Part shown: positions 20,228 to 30,662 of the stretch, piece after piece
How the letters are laid out: each line of letters starts with the position of its first letter
How positions within the stretch are numbered: the stretch's first letter is position 1
Source of the DNA: Geobacteraceae bacterium
GTDB taxonomy: Bacteria; Desulfobacterota; Desulfuromonadia; Geobacterales; DSM-12255
Length of the DNA: 64,000 nt
Direction of reading: 5' to 3'
Assembly (NCBI GenBank): GCA_013377075.1
Contig: JACABD010000017.1
Coordinates: forward strand, 1-64,000
Made by a program: the position numbers and the translations under genes
Notes under the pieces: model-generated
The model's input: the letters and a program-made list of their open reading frames with translations, nothing else
Told to the model about the DNA's origin: nothing
Database searches by the model: none

Positions 20228-21310
20228 TCAGGAAACCTGCGAGATAGAGTGGCAGACACGGTTTTTACCCATGGACTTAGCCTTATACAGGTATGAATCC
20301 ATGAGAGAGAAGAGATCCTCCCGACTTGTTCCATTTTCAGGATAACAGGCAACCCCGGCGCTTACGGTTATTATACTCCCTGACGATTCAGGAACGGATT
20401 TTACAGCCTCTTCGGCAATCCTCTCCCTGAGCCTGTCAGCGGTCAAGACAGCATTTTCAAGTGAGGTTTCCGGAAGAAGTAAGACAAACTCCTCACCGCC
20501 ATAGCGAAATGCATAATCAACTTTGCGCAGAGAGCGGTTAATTATTTCACCGATGGCAATCAGTATCTTGTCTCCGACAGCGTGGCCCAGCCTGTCATTG
20601 AAGCTTTTAAAGTTATCGATATCAAGAATAACAAGAGAAAGCATTTTCTGATAACGCCTTGCCCGCCCAAGCTCCTGGGTAAGTATCTGCTGAAAATATC
20701 TGTGATTATAAAGACCGGTAAGATAATCGGTAATGGCCATAAGCTTGGTCTTGTTATGAAGACGTGCATTATGGATTGCCAGTGCGGCAAATGAAGCAAG
20801 TATTGAGAGTAATTCAAGCTTTGCCCTGTCGAAAACACGGGGATTGAAATCATCCAGATAGAGAATGCCGACTATGTCGTCCTGAAAAACAAGCGGCACA
20901 CAGATCAGGGCACGTATCCCTTCATTAATAGCTATCGGATTCTGAAAAAAAGAGGTTGCTTCGGTATCCTCTACTATGAATATCTCACCTGAATTCAGTA
21001 TCTGCTCGGTCAACCCTCCACGCGTTACATTCCATCTTTCAACATTAATAAACTCAGCGGAAAGCCCACGGTGTGCATGCAGGGAAAGCTCTTTTTGCTT
21101 GGCATCATAAAGGGCAATACTTCCGGCAGGAGTTTCAGAGTAATGCATTGCACTAACAAGTATTGCCTGAAGCAGAGTGTCCAGATCCAGCGTAGAAACT
21201 ACTGTTTTAGCAACTTCAATGAGATCTCGGAGCGCATCAATCTGCTTCTGAAGGGAATCATTACCACAGGATGGACAGACAGACTCAAGAGTTTTAGGTG
21301 CAGTTAACAT
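20228..21310 (-). CDS. GAF-domain diguanylate cyclase
   Basis: GAF-type N-terminus, DYLTGLYNHRYF, YGGEEFVLLLPE (intact GGEEF). Confidence 0.92.
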   Translation of the reverse strand: MLTAPKTLESVCPSCGNDSLQKQIDALRDLIEVAKTVVSTLDLDTLLQAILVSAMHYSETPAGSIALYDAKQKELSLHAHRGLSAEFINVERWNVTRGGLTEQILNSGEIFIVEDTEATSFFQNPIAINEGIRALICVPLVFQDDIVGILYLDDFNPRVFDRAKLELLSILASFAALAIHNARLHNKTKLMAITDYLTGLYNHRYFQQILTQELGRARRYQKMLSLVILDIDNFKSFNDRLGHAVGDKILIAIGEIINRSLRKVDYAFRYGGEEFVLLLPETSLENAVLTADRLRERIAEEAVKSVPESSGSIITVSAGVACYPENGTSREDLFSLMDSYLYKAKSMGKNRVCHSISQVS

Positions 21311-21546
21311 AAATCAAGCCATAGCATAAATCAGATTCCAAGTAAACCGAAAGTGTCCGTAAATGGCACATTTGCATATGTTTATATGATTATTCCAGCT
21401 GCAATAAACCTGAAACATTGCACAAATCAGCAGGTTACAAATTTAATCAAAAAGCTCTTGACACCCCCATACATCTTGTGGTTATTCTTCGTGCCACACA
21501 CAAAATATAGCGCATTTCCAAATGAAATGAAAAGGAGCCATACACT

Positions 21547-23781
21547 ATGACAAGCAAAGCATCGGTCAGCCTTCAACCGGCACTATCTCCCAATGCAGTA
21601 ACTGTCCTTGAAAAGCGTTACCTCAAAAGAGATCTGAGCGGAAAACCCCTCGAAACTCCGGCAGATCTTTTCCGCAGGGTTGCGGAAGCAATTGCATCTG
21701 CCGATGCTGTGTTCGATAAAAAGGCTGATACCACTAAACTTGCTGACAGCTTTTACTCCATTATGGCGAACATGGAATTCCTCCCCAACTCCCCTACTCT
21801 CATGAATGCTGGTCGGGAGCTTGGTCAGCTCTCCGCCTGCTTTGTTCTTCCTGTCGGCGACTCCATGGAAGAGATCTTCGATGCCGTAAAATTCACTGCG
21901 CTCATTCATAAGTCAGGCGGCGGAACAGGCTTCTCATTCTCACGTCTTCGCCCGGCAAATGATGTTGTCATGTCGACAACCGGCATCTCCAGCGGCCCGC
22001 TCTCATTTATGAAGGTTTTTGATATAGCCACCGAAACAATCAAACAGGGTGGGACGCGAAGGGGCGCAAATATGGGGATCCTGCGGGTTGATCACCCGGA
22101 TATCATGGATTTCATCATGTGCAAGGCCGATCAGAAGCAGCTCAATAACTTCAATATATCTGTCGGAATGACCGAAGCGTTCATGGAAGCTGTTGAGAAG
22201 GATCAGGAGTATGACCTGAAAAACCCCCGCAGCGGCGAAAAATGCGGCACACTCAACGCCCGCAAGGTCTATCACAGAATTGTCAAGCAGGCATGGGAAA
22301 ACGGAGAGCCGGGGATTATCTTCCTCGACAGGCTCAACCGTGACAACCCGACACCTCTCATCGGTGAAATCGAATCAACAAACCCCTGCGGAGAGCAGCC
22401 GCTCCTGCCGTTTGAATCATGCAACCTCGGCTCAATCAATCTGGGCAAAATGGTTAAATCCGGCGATGTCAACTGGACAAAACTTAAAGAGGTAGTGAAG
22501 CTTGCCGTAAAATTCCTTGATAACGTTATTGAAGTAAATAACTACCCGCTGCCACAGATTGACCAGATGACCAGATCAAACAGAAAGATCGGTCTTGGCG
22601 TCATGGGATGGGCCGACATGCTTATTCTCCTTGGCATCCCTTACAACTCTCCGGAAGGGATTGCTCTTGGCGAAAAACTAATGAAATTTATAAATGAAGA
22701 GGGGCATGCAGCGTCCAGAGAACTTGCAAAAGTCCGCGGTCCCTTCCCGAATTTCAAAGGTTCGATCTATGACAAGCCGGGTTTGGCACCAATCAGAAAT
22801 GCCACCGTGACAACAATCGCACCTACCGGGACTATCTCGATCATTGCCAATGCATCATCCGGTGTAGAGCCCCTTTTCGCGGTCTCCTACATACGTCAGG
22901 TAATGGACAAGAACATTCTTGTCGAAGTGAATCCTATTTTTGAAAAAATTGCCAAAGAACGTCAGTTCTACTCCCAGGAGCTAATGGAGGCAATTGCCCA
23001 GCATGGAACAATACATGACATCACAGCCATACCAGAGGATCTACGTGATATCTTTGTCACAGCCCATGACATAACACCTGAAGACCACATCGCTATGCAG
23101 GCAGCATTTCAGCTCCATACAGACAATGCGGTATCAAAGACAGTAAATTTCACATCTGAAGCCACAGTTGAAGATGTGGAAAAGGTTTACCGTCTCGCCT
23201 ACCAGTCCGGCTGTAAAGGCGTAACCATCTACCGTGACGGCTCCCGCGACGAGCAGGTTCTTTCGACCGGTAAAAAAGAAGAGAAGACTGAAGCTGTTGC
23301 AACAACGGTTGAGGACAAGCACTCCTTCAAGCGTGATCGTCCCAAGGCTCTCAAAGGATGGACTTATCAGATGCAGACCGGTTGCGGCCCTCTTTACATA
23401 ACTGTCAACGAAGATAAACAGGGGCTGTTTGAGCTTTTCACAACAATGGGAAAAGCAGGTGGCTGTGCGGCATCACAGGCAGAGGCCCTCGGAAGAATGG
23501 TCTCCCTTGCCTGGAGAAGCGGTGTTCAGGCACGCCAGGTTATAAAACAGCTTCTGGGAATCTCCTGCCACTGCCCTTCCGGCTTTGGAGAGAGCAAAGT
23601 CCTGTCCTGCGCTGATGCAGTAGCCAAGGCAATACAGGCACATATGCATGCAGCAGGATATGATACCGGCATCGAAAAGACGGGTCATGAGCGCGGTGCA
23701 TGCCCAGAGTGCGGTGGTCCTGTGGAGCATGAAGGTGGATGCTCAGTATGCCACGTCTGCGGATACAGTGAATGCGCCTGA
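21547..23781 (+). CDS. nrdJ: Vitamin B12-dependent (class II) ribonucleotide reductase
   Basis: FLPNSPTLMNAG, HKSGGGTGFSFSRLRP, NPCGEQPLLPFESCNLGSIN; C-terminal CPECGGPVEHEGGCSVCHVCGYSEC. Confidence 0.95.
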   Translation: MTSKASVSLQPALSPNAVTVLEKRYLKRDLSGKPLETPADLFRRVAEAIASADAVFDKKADTTKLADSFYSIMANMEFLPNSPTLMNAGRELGQLSACFVLPVGDSMEEIFDAVKFTALIHKSGGGTGFSFSRLRPANDVVMSTTGISSGPLSFMKVFDIATETIKQGGTRRGANMGILRVDHPDIMDFIMCKADQKQLNNFNISVGMTEAFMEAVEKDQEYDLKNPRSGEKCGTLNARKVYHRIVKQAWENGEPGIIFLDRLNRDNPTPLIGEIESTNPCGEQPLLPFESCNLGSINLGKMVKSGDVNWTKLKEVVKLAVKFLDNVIEVNNYPLPQIDQMTRSNRKIGLGVMGWADMLILLGIPYNSPEGIALGEKLMKFINEEGHAASRELAKVRGPFPNFKGSIYDKPGLAPIRNATVTTIAPTGTISIIANASSGVEPLFAVSYIRQVMDKNILVEVNPIFEKIAKERQFYSQELMEAIAQHGTIHDITAIPEDLRDIFVTAHDITPEDHIAMQAAFQLHTDNAVSKTVNFTSEATVEDVEKVYRLAYQSGCKGVTIYRDGSRDEQVLSTGKKEEKTEAVATTVEDKHSFKRDRPKALKGWTYQMQTGCGPLYITVNEDKQGLFELFTTMGKAGGCAASQAEALGRMVSLAWRSGVQARQVIKQLLGISCHCPSGFGESKVLSCADAVAKAIQAHMHAAGYDTGIEKTGHERGACPECGGPVEHEGGCSVCHVCGYSECA

Positions 23782-23807
23782 TGTAGAAGTCACAACTCTC
23801 TGGTCAT

Positions 23808-23842
23808 GGGGCTTCACCTATCAAGGTGAAGCCCCGTTTTTA
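23808..23842 (+). terminator. Rho-independent terminator of nrdJ
   Basis: 12-bp perfect stem GGGGCTTCACCT-atca-AGGTGAAGCCCC followed by gttttta. Confidence 0.92.
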
Positions 23843-23949
23843 CTTAATCCTTACGATCATCAAAATCATGGAAATATCTTTTTGCAATAACCTCCGGACG
23901 TGTCATAATTCGAAGACAAAACAGCTAACCAGCAAAAGGAGTATTTGGG

Positions 23950-24510
23950 ATGGATACACTTGAGGCGATAAAAACGCGAAGGAGTGTTCGCAAATTTTCA
24001 GACAAACTTGTTGAGGATCAGAAACTGCAAGCTGTTCTTGAGGCTGTTCAGGCTGCACCTTCATGGTCCAATATGCAATGTTGGAGACTGGTTGTTGTCA
24101 CAGATGCCGAAACAAGAGCTCAGATCAGCGATCTCTCTTATGTTGAATCATTTTTTTCAACCAGAGGATACAAATCAAATCCTGCTCAAAAAGGGATTGC
24201 AGATGCACCAGTTGTGATCGTGCTCTGCGCTGTACCAGAACAGTCAGGTGAGATGAAAGGTCAGCGTTATTATATGGCTGACGCGGGAATAGCCTCTGAA
24301 AATCTCATGCTTGCCGCTCACGCAGTGGGTCTTGCTTCAGTTTTTGTCGGTGTATTTGACGAAGAAAAACTTGGCGACCTCCTTGGAATTCCAGCCGGAG
24401 TCAGGATTGTCGGAGTCTTCCCGGTTGGCTACCCATTATCCGAGCCAAAGTCTGGCCCTCCGAGAAAACCTCTCGCTGAAATTGTCCATTATGAAAGGTG
24501 GAAGGAGTAG
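23950..24510 (+). CDS. Nitroreductase family protein
   Basis: [49 protein letters not shown]. Confidence 0.93.
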   Translation: MDTLEAIKTRRSVRKFSDKLVEDQKLQAVLEAVQAAPSWSNMQCWRLVVVTDAETRAQISDLSYVESFFSTRGYKSNPAQKGIADAPVVIVLCAVPEQSGEMKGQRYYMADAGIASENLMLAAHAVGLASVFVGVFDEEKLGDLLGIPAGVRIVGVFPVGYPLSEPKSGPPRKPLAEIVHYERWKE

Positions 24511-24512
24511 TA

Positions 24513-24845
24513 ATGAAAAGAAGAGAGCTTTATGTCGGCAGTCTGCCGTTTGAAACCACTGAAGAGGATCTTGCAAAACTTTTCTCAGTCTCGGGAACGG
24601 TTCAAGCAGTACATATCATCACCGATAAAATTTCCGGAAAATCCAGAGGCTGCGGTTATGTGAAGATGGCAACCCTTGAAGAGGCTAAAGATGCTGTTAA
24701 CTCTCTTGACGGGGCGCTTTTAGACAACAGACGCATCACCGTATCGGAAGCCAGAGAGCAGAAACCTGTTGCACCTACACCTGAACCTGGACGGGGTGGA
24801 CAGTTCAGAAAAACAGCCAATAGCAGTAGAGTACCCAGAAAATAA
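24513..24845 (+). CDS. RRM-type RNA-binding protein
   Basis: MKRRELYVGSLPFETTEEDLAKLFSVSG (RNP2), SRGCGYVKMAT (RNP1). Confidence 0.93.
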   Translation: MKRRELYVGSLPFETTEEDLAKLFSVSGTVQAVHIITDKISGKSRGCGYVKMATLEEAKDAVNSLDGALLDNRRITVSEAREQKPVAPTPEPGRGGQFRKTANSSRVPRK

Positions 24846-24919
24846 ATCCAGATTCATACTTTACTTCGGTATCTTTTTTCTGATATGTAAAGAGAACTGT
24901 TATACAAGGGGGTGTTCAA

Positions 24920-25072
24920 GTGGAACAGAATCAAAGCGGAGTCGGAACAGGAACAATAGTACTTTCTTTCATAACCGGGCTTGCAGCCGGTATAGCTGCT
25001 GCACTGCTCATTGACGCGAAAAAGGATAAGAGCCTTGGCGCAGAGGATCATGAAGACGAACTCTTTATCTGA
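24920..25072 (+). CDS. 50-aa small membrane protein (not in the supplied ORF track)
   Basis: GTG start after AAGGGGGTG region; VEQNQSGVGTGTIVLSFITGLAAGIAAALLIDAKKDKSLGAEDHEDELFI*; one TM helix then a charged tail, YtxH-like layout. Confidence 0.6.
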   Translation: MEQNQSGVGTGTIVLSFITGLAAGIAAALLIDAKKDKSLGAEDHEDELFI

Positions 25073-25156
25073 TTGGTAGACGTTTAAAACTGCAGCTAAA
25101 TTATCGATTTAATAAGGGGGACTTATGTCCCCTTTACTTTTTTAAGGAGCCATAAA

Positions 25157-26926
25157 ATGATCAGTGGCGACGATACAAGATGGAATCTTTCAGAGCTGGC
25201 ACCTGAGTCAGAAGATGACTATTGCAAAAAACTTGATGCGGCTCTTGATGATGCGAAATCATTCGCACAAAGATACAGGGGGAAAGTCTCATCCCTTGAA
25301 CCGGAAGAGCTCCTTAAGGCAATACTGGATTATGAAAAACTTCAGACAGATGCTCTAAAGCCCCAGTACTACGCCCATCTGGTTTTTGCTGAAGATTCAA
25401 ACTCTGAGACAGCCAGAAAACTGTCTCAAAAAGGGGCTGAGGCAGGAAATGAGCTCTCCAGAGAACTTCTGTTTTTTGATATCGAAATAATGGCAATACC
25501 TGACAGTCATTTTGCAAATGTCATATGTCACCCTTTGCTCGCTAATTACAGCCATTATATATCCAGCATCCGTAAATTCCACCCCTTTACCCTTGCAGAA
25601 AGGGAAGAACAGCTCCTGAAGCTCAAGGATCTGACGGGCACTACAGCCTTTGTCCGTCTATTTGATGAACTCAGTGCTTCATTCAGATACAGAATGGACG
25701 TAGATGGAGAGTCAAGGGAATTCAGCGGTGAAGAGCTTCTGGGGTACCTTCATCACCCTGAAAGAGGGCTACGAGAAAAAGCATTTGGCACCTTTCTCGA
25801 AAAACATGGAGAGAACAGCCTGGTCTACACGGCTGTATTCAACAATATAGCCCTTGACCACGCAAAAGAGATGGAGCTGCGTGGCTACAGCAATCCTATG
25901 CAGTCAACAAATATCGGCAATGAACTCTCCGATGAAACCGTGCAAAACCTGATGAGTGTTACCGAGGCAAACTACCCGCTTGCTCAGGAGTATTTCAGAA
26001 TAAAGGCCTCTTTGCTGGGAGTTGACAGGCTAAAGAATACAGACATCTATGCTCCGCTTGGAGAGAGCCCGAAGAAATACTCCTATGACGATGCCAAAGA
26101 GCTTGTCATGCAGGCCTACAGCAGTTTCAACCCAGAGTATGGGAAAATTATCGAATCGCTTTTCTCCGGAAGAAGAGTTGATGTCTACCCTAGGGCAGGA
26201 AAAAGCGGCGGAGCCTTCTGCATGGGTATTTCAGGGGAGATAAAGCCGTTTATACTGCTGAATCACACGGAAAATCTTCGTGATGTTGCCACAGTGGCAC
26301 ATGAACTTGGTCATGCCCTTCACTTTACCCTTTCCGGCAAGCAGAGCATTATCAACTATCACGCCCCGCTCCCCCTTGCTGAAACGGCTTCAGTATTCGG
26401 AGAGGTTCTACTCACCAGGATGATGCTTGACAACGAGAATGACCCGCAGGTGAGAAAGGCTCTTTTATGCGCAAAAATAGAGGATATAATCGCCACGACT
26501 TTCAGACAGGTTCTGCTGACAAGATTTGAAGAGAGGCTCCATCTTGAGCGGGCATCAGGGCTGCTTACGGATACCCGGATTTGTGAACTATGGCTGGAGG
26601 AGAACGGAAAGCTCTTCGGCAATACAGTTGATATGATTGAGCCATACAAATGGGGGTGGTGCTATATCTCGCACTTCATTCATACGCGCTTCTACTGCTA
26701 TTCATACACTTTTGCAGAGCTTCTTGTACTGGCTCTTTACAGACAATATCAACTGAAAGGGGCTGACTTTCTCCCAGGCTACCATGGGATACTGACCAGT
26801 GGCGGGGCCCTCTCCCCTGCGGACACGGCAGCACTTGCCGGAGTGGATATTAGTGATCCCAACTTCTGGCAGGATGGTTATGACATATTGAAAGGGCTGA
26901 TTGAGGAGCTGAAAGGGCTGCTATGA
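25157..26926 (+). CDS. pepF: M3 family oligoendopeptidase F-like metallopeptidase
   Basis: VAHELGHALHF (HExxH), GGAFCMGISGEIKPFILLNHT. Confidence 0.93.
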   Translation: MISGDDTRWNLSELAPESEDDYCKKLDAALDDAKSFAQRYRGKVSSLEPEELLKAILDYEKLQTDALKPQYYAHLVFAEDSNSETARKLSQKGAEAGNELSRELLFFDIEIMAIPDSHFANVICHPLLANYSHYISSIRKFHPFTLAEREEQLLKLKDLTGTTAFVRLFDELSASFRYRMDVDGESREFSGEELLGYLHHPERGLREKAFGTFLEKHGENSLVYTAVFNNIALDHAKEMELRGYSNPMQSTNIGNELSDETVQNLMSVTEANYPLAQEYFRIKASLLGVDRLKNTDIYAPLGESPKKYSYDDAKELVMQAYSSFNPEYGKIIESLFSGRRVDVYPRAGKSGGAFCMGISGEIKPFILLNHTENLRDVATVAHELGHALHFTLSGKQSIINYHAPLPLAETASVFGEVLLTRMMLDNENDPQVRKALLCAKIEDIIATTFRQVLLTRFEERLHLERASGLLTDTRICELWLEENGKLFGNTVDMIEPYKWGWCYISHFIHTRFYCYSYTFAELLVLALYRQYQLKGADFLPGYHGILTSGGALSPADTAALAGVDISDPNFWQDGYDILKGLIEELKGLL

Positions 26927-26935
26927 CAACCGGCT

Positions 26936-27226
26936 TCAGCAGCAACCGGTTCTGCTTTTTTTCCCGATATTGAAAGATGCCAGCCACTCATTTATCATTC
27001 CGGAAGCGCAGCCGACACCGGCATCAACCGTTATTGCCTTTGCAGGACAGTTGAGTGCACAGGCTCCGCACTCCATGCAGAGGTCTGTATCCAGAATTTC
27101 AGCCTTGCCACCTGCTACATAGAACAGGTTGTGAGGACAGACCTCCGTGCATATCCGGCATCCGGTGCAGATTCCCCTGTCTAAAGCCAGCGTAGAGACC
27201 CCTTTAAGGTAACTGAAACCTTTCAC
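26936..27226 (-). CDS. hgcB: HgcB, ferredoxin-like corrinoid-protein reductase partner required for mercury methylation (GTG start)
   Basis: VKGFSYLKGVSTLALDRGICTGCRICTEVCPHNLF...CMECGACALNCPAKAITVDAGVGCASGM...GKKSRTGCC*; two 4Fe-4S motifs, C-terminal Cys pair; GTGA overlap with hgcA. Confidence 0.93.
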   Translation of the reverse strand: MKGFSYLKGVSTLALDRGICTGCRICTEVCPHNLFYVAGGKAEILDTDLCMECGACALNCPAKAITVDAGVGCASGMINEWLASFNIGKKSRTGCC

Positions 27227-28233
27227 AAAAATCTCCAGATCAATATGGTGATAAAACCTGTGACAAGACAGAGCGCCTGTGCAGGCAGAGCCCATCTCAT
27301 CTCCTTTTTTACCCCCGAACGTGATGTATACGGAGTAGAACCGGTAAAGTTCAACATGAGAAAGGAGCTGAAAGCAGCTATCATCAGGGTTGTAGCAGCA
27401 AACAGTGGCGGAGATACAACTCCGGCAAGATATGAAAAAAAAGACCCGATGACAAGACCTGTAACCCCTCCCTTGATGGAAAAGGCTGGCGAAGGTAGCC
27501 AGGGGAGAAGCAGAGGCGATATGAATGCCCCGGAAATTACTGCTGCAAAGTAGGCCAGGAGTGCAAGAACAGCATGATGCAGACTGAATGAACCGTTGAA
27601 AAAGCCTGCTGCAAGGAAGAGGAGAGGAAGAAATGGTCCGGCCTTGCGCAGTGCGGTCTGGAGCTCTATGGGGGTCAGAATAACTCTTTCATATGCAGTG
27701 AAAGTAAGCTCACGTACGTTGCCGGATGCCTTGCCTCTGTCCAGAAACTCTGGCAGATCCTCTATACGGATGGTAGAGAACCTCACCTTGAAGCCGCAAC
27801 GCCTAAGAATCTCAATGCCCTTCACCCCTGCGGCTCCAAAAAGCGGCAGAATCAGCTCCCGATGGGTTACTATCTCAGACAGCCTTACCGCCCCTACCCT
27901 GCGAACCAGTTCACCGGTGCCGAATGTCCCCTTCCCAGCCGCGCACCAGACATTGATGCCGTATGTTTCCAGCACCAGCAGCCAGAGATCTCTACCGGCA
28001 AGAGCTTTTCTCACCAGATCATAAGTCATCTTGTAATTAGCTGTGACGACAACATGACTGTTTTCATCAGGTGAGCCGAGCGCATAGAGACCTGGCGGAA
28101 CGATATAGCTCATCCGGCCAAAATCCCAGCGAGCCTTCCAGCTACCGACCGTATCCTGACAGCTGATTTGAGAGGAGATAACCGGAATTTTCAGATCGGT
28201 TTTCGATGGATACCAGGAGATGAACCCCGCCAC
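27223..28233 (-). CDS. hgcA: HgcA, corrinoid-dependent mercury methyltransferase
   Basis: Cap-helix motif NVWCAAGK (27931-27954), N-terminal corrinoid-binding domain, C-terminal multi-TM region, 336 aa, followed by hgcB. Confidence 0.95.
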   Translation of the reverse strand: MAGFISWYPSKTDLKIPVISSQISCQDTVGSWKARWDFGRMSYIVPPGLYALGSPDENSHVVVTANYKMTYDLVRKALAGRDLWLLVLETYGINVWCAAGKGTFGTGELVRRVGAVRLSEIVTHRELILPLFGAAGVKGIEILRRCGFKVRFSTIRIEDLPEFLDRGKASGNVRELTFTAYERVILTPIELQTALRKAGPFLPLLFLAAGFFNGSFSLHHAVLALLAYFAAVISGAFISPLLLPWLPSPAFSIKGGVTGLVIGSFFSYLAGVVSPPLFAATTLMIAAFSSFLMLNFTGSTPYTSRSGVKKEMRWALPAQALCLVTGFITILIWRFL

Positions 28234-28316
28234 TTTTTCACTGATCTCACCGCTGACCGCGGCGTCTTTCGGGCCTCAGCAGGGTGGCTTGTCAAGCGCA
28301 GCAGGTTCGCACGAGT

Positions 28317-28793
28317 CTATTTGAGCGAGCATTCACTCTCCCATTCATAGTAACCGTCACCTTTGATATCCCAGAAGGATTCAATCCTGGAGATGTAATA
28401 ATTGATGTCAAGGCAATCATTTTTTATCCTGCCATAGAATTCTTCATCAATGGCCTCTATCTGAAGAAGGTATTGATAAAACTCGTTAACCCCCTTCAGA
28501 TGGGCTTCAATCTCATCAATCACCGGCTCCATGGTATTAACGATATACCAGTTGCCGGCAAACTTCCTGACTTCCTCAGGATCGCAATCAAGAAAGTTCA
28601 GCTGCCTTGCACCTATCAAATAATCGCGAAGGTAGAAATCAGCACTGTTTGCCAGGAGCGTAGCGTCATGTTCAGTCAAACCCGATGCTATACGTTCATG
28701 GTAGAATGTCATTAACAACTCTCGGCAGAGGCCGTCTACCCTTAACTCATCTTCCAGGGTTCCGATATTGAAATCACTTATTGTCAGTTTCAT
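28317..28793 (-). CDS. Hypothetical acidic protein upstream of hgcA
   Basis: 158 aa intact ORF, short gap to upstream gene, no recognised domain. Confidence 0.6.
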   Translation of the reverse strand: MKLTISDFNIGTLEDELRVDGLCRELLMTFYHERIASGLTEHDATLLANSADFYLRDYLIGARQLNFLDCDPEEVRKFAGNWYIVNTMEPVIDEIEAHLKGVNEFYQYLLQIEAIDEEFYGRIKNDCLDINYYISRIESFWDIKGDGYYEWESECSLK

Positions 28794-28804
28794 ACTATCC
28801 TTTT

Positions 28805-29680
28805 TCAGCTCCTTGTTATTCTTGGGTCAATGGCGTCTCTGAGCCCTTCTCCGACGAGATTGTACGCAATTACTGTAACCAGAATGGCTAAACCCGGAAA
28901 AAGTGAGAGCCACCAGGCGAATTCCAGATAATCCTTTCCTGCGGTAAGCATATTCCCCCAGCTCGGCACCGGAGGCTGCACCCCTATACCAAGAAATGAG
29001 AGCGCTGATTCTGTGAGGATAGCTCCTGCCACACCAAGTGTTGCAGCCACAAGCACCGGAGAGAGCGCATTGGGCAGTATATGCCTGAAAATAATCCTTG
29101 TATCGGAAGCCCCCAGAGCCCTTGCAGCAAGGATGAAATCACGTTCACGCAAAGAAAGTACCTCTGCTCTGACAAGCCGTGCAACACCCATCCAACCGGT
29201 TAGCCCGATTACGATCATGATGTACCATATTGATGGCTCAAGCATGGCTATTACGGCAAGGATAAGGAAGAACGTTGGAAAACAGAGCATGATATCAACT
29301 GTTCTCATCAGAAACTGATCTACCCATCGTCCAAAGTATCCGGCAACAAGCCCCGCGGTCGTTCCGATAAAAGTGGCAATACCGACTGCAACAAAACCGA
29401 CTTTGAGCGAAACCCTGGCACCATAAATGATTCGGGTAAGAACATCCCGCCCCAGTTCATCTGTACCGAGCCAATGCCCGTTAGAGGGTGGCAGGAGGAC
29501 ATGGTAGGCATCGAGATCATCAGGAGAGTACGGTGTAATGTATGGAGCCATAAAAGATAGCACAAAGAGAAGAGTTACAATCACTCCTCCAGCAAGAGCA
29601 AAGCGGTTGGAAATAAATCGTTTTGCAATATCGTATATATAGTGGTTACTTAAACTATTCATTTTAAACCATTGCCTCAT
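28805..29680 (-). CDS. ABC transporter permease, OppC/DppC type
   Basis: [40 protein letters not shown]-loop region. Confidence 0.93.
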   Translation of the reverse strand: MRQWFKMNSLSNHYIYDIAKRFISNRFALAGGVIVTLLFVLSFMAPYITPYSPDDLDAYHVLLPPSNGHWLGTDELGRDVLTRIIYGARVSLKVGFVAVGIATFIGTTAGLVAGYFGRWVDQFLMRTVDIMLCFPTFFLILAVIAMLEPSIWYIMIVIGLTGWMGVARLVRAEVLSLRERDFILAARALGASDTRIIFRHILPNALSPVLVAATLGVAGAILTESALSFLGIGVQPPVPSWGNMLTAGKDYLEFAWWLSLFPGLAILVTVIAYNLVGEGLRDAIDPRITRS

Positions 29681-30657
29681 GTTTTAGCATGTCTGATCCT
29701 TGGATCGGCTACAGCATATGCAAGATCGGCAAACAGGTTTCCGATAAGCGTCAAAAATGCTCCTATAACCAGAATCCCCATGACTAGCGGATAATCACGT
29801 GACATTACCCCCATATAAAAGAGCTGCCCCATGCCTGGTATGGCAAATATGGTCTCAAAAATAACGCTGCCGCCAATCAGTCCAGGCAGAGAGAAACCGA
29901 GTATTGTAATAATCGGCAGAAGCGCATTTCTCAGGGCATGACGATAAATGACAACACGTTCGGAGAGCCCCTTTGCCCTTGCCGTTGTAATGAAATCCTG
30001 ACCGATCACCTCTATCATTGTTGATCTTGTGTAGCGGGAGAGTCCGGCTAAAGAGCCGAATGTTGCAACTCCAAGAGGGAGTATCAGGTGTTTCGCACTG
30101 TCAATAAGCCAGGCTAATGTCGACATCTTTGCAGCGCCGAGTGAATGGAGCCCTGAAATTGGAAGCCAGCCCAACTTAACCCCGAACAGATACATCATTA
30201 AGAGTGACAGCCAGAAGGTCGGTACGGCAAAACCGAGAAAAACAAGAAGCGTTATACCTTTATCAATTATGGAATTACGGTGGGTTGCGGCAAGTATGCC
30301 GATCGGGATAGCAAGGCCGAATTCAAGTACAAGTGCAATGAAATTGATCGACAGTGTTACGGGTATCCGCTCAGAAATCTTCTTGATAACCGGCCTGCCG
30401 TCAGGCGCAAACGAACGGCCGAAATCAAGCTTTACAAGCCTGCCCAGCCAGTTGACATACTGAATATGCAGCGGTTTGTCGAGTCCGTAGAACTCGCGCA
30501 TACGCTGCCGTGTCTTTGCTGAGGCCTTTGGATTCAGAGCGGTCTGCATCTCTACGGGCTCACCAGGGGCAAGATGAATGACAACAAAAGTAATCAGCGT
30601 TATCCCTATGAAAAGCGGGAAAAGCATCAAAACTCTTTTCAGCAGATAACCGTACAC
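29677..30657 (-). CDS. ABC transporter permease, OppB/DppB type
   Basis: [41 protein letters not shown]. Confidence 0.93.
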   Translation of the reverse strand: MYGYLLKRVLMLFPLFIGITLITFVVIHLAPGEPVEMQTALNPKASAKTRQRMREFYGLDKPLHIQYVNWLGRLVKLDFGRSFAPDGRPVIKKISERIPVTLSINFIALVLEFGLAIPIGILAATHRNSIIDKGITLLVFLGFAVPTFWLSLLMMYLFGVKLGWLPISGLHSLGAAKMSTLAWLIDSAKHLILPLGVATFGSLAGLSRYTRSTMIEVIGQDFITTARAKGLSERVVIYRHALRNALLPIITILGFSLPGLIGGSVIFETIFAIPGMGQLFYMGVMSRDYPLVMGILVIGAFLTLIGNLFADLAYAVADPRIRHAKT

Positions 30658-30662
30658 TCCTT

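Noticed and set aside
21364-21376. TGGCACATTTGCA upstream of nrdJ as a sigma-54 promoter
   Set aside because: Distance between the GG and GC elements is 3 nt too short
21311-21546. Cobalamin riboswitch upstream of the B12-dependent nrdJ
   Set aside because: No convincing B12-box or riboswitch core; only an isolated GCCAC and a weak TTGACA-type promoter at 21458
27596-28024. 142-aa plus-strand ORF
   Set aside because: Antisense to hgcA, whose minus-strand reading is diagnostic
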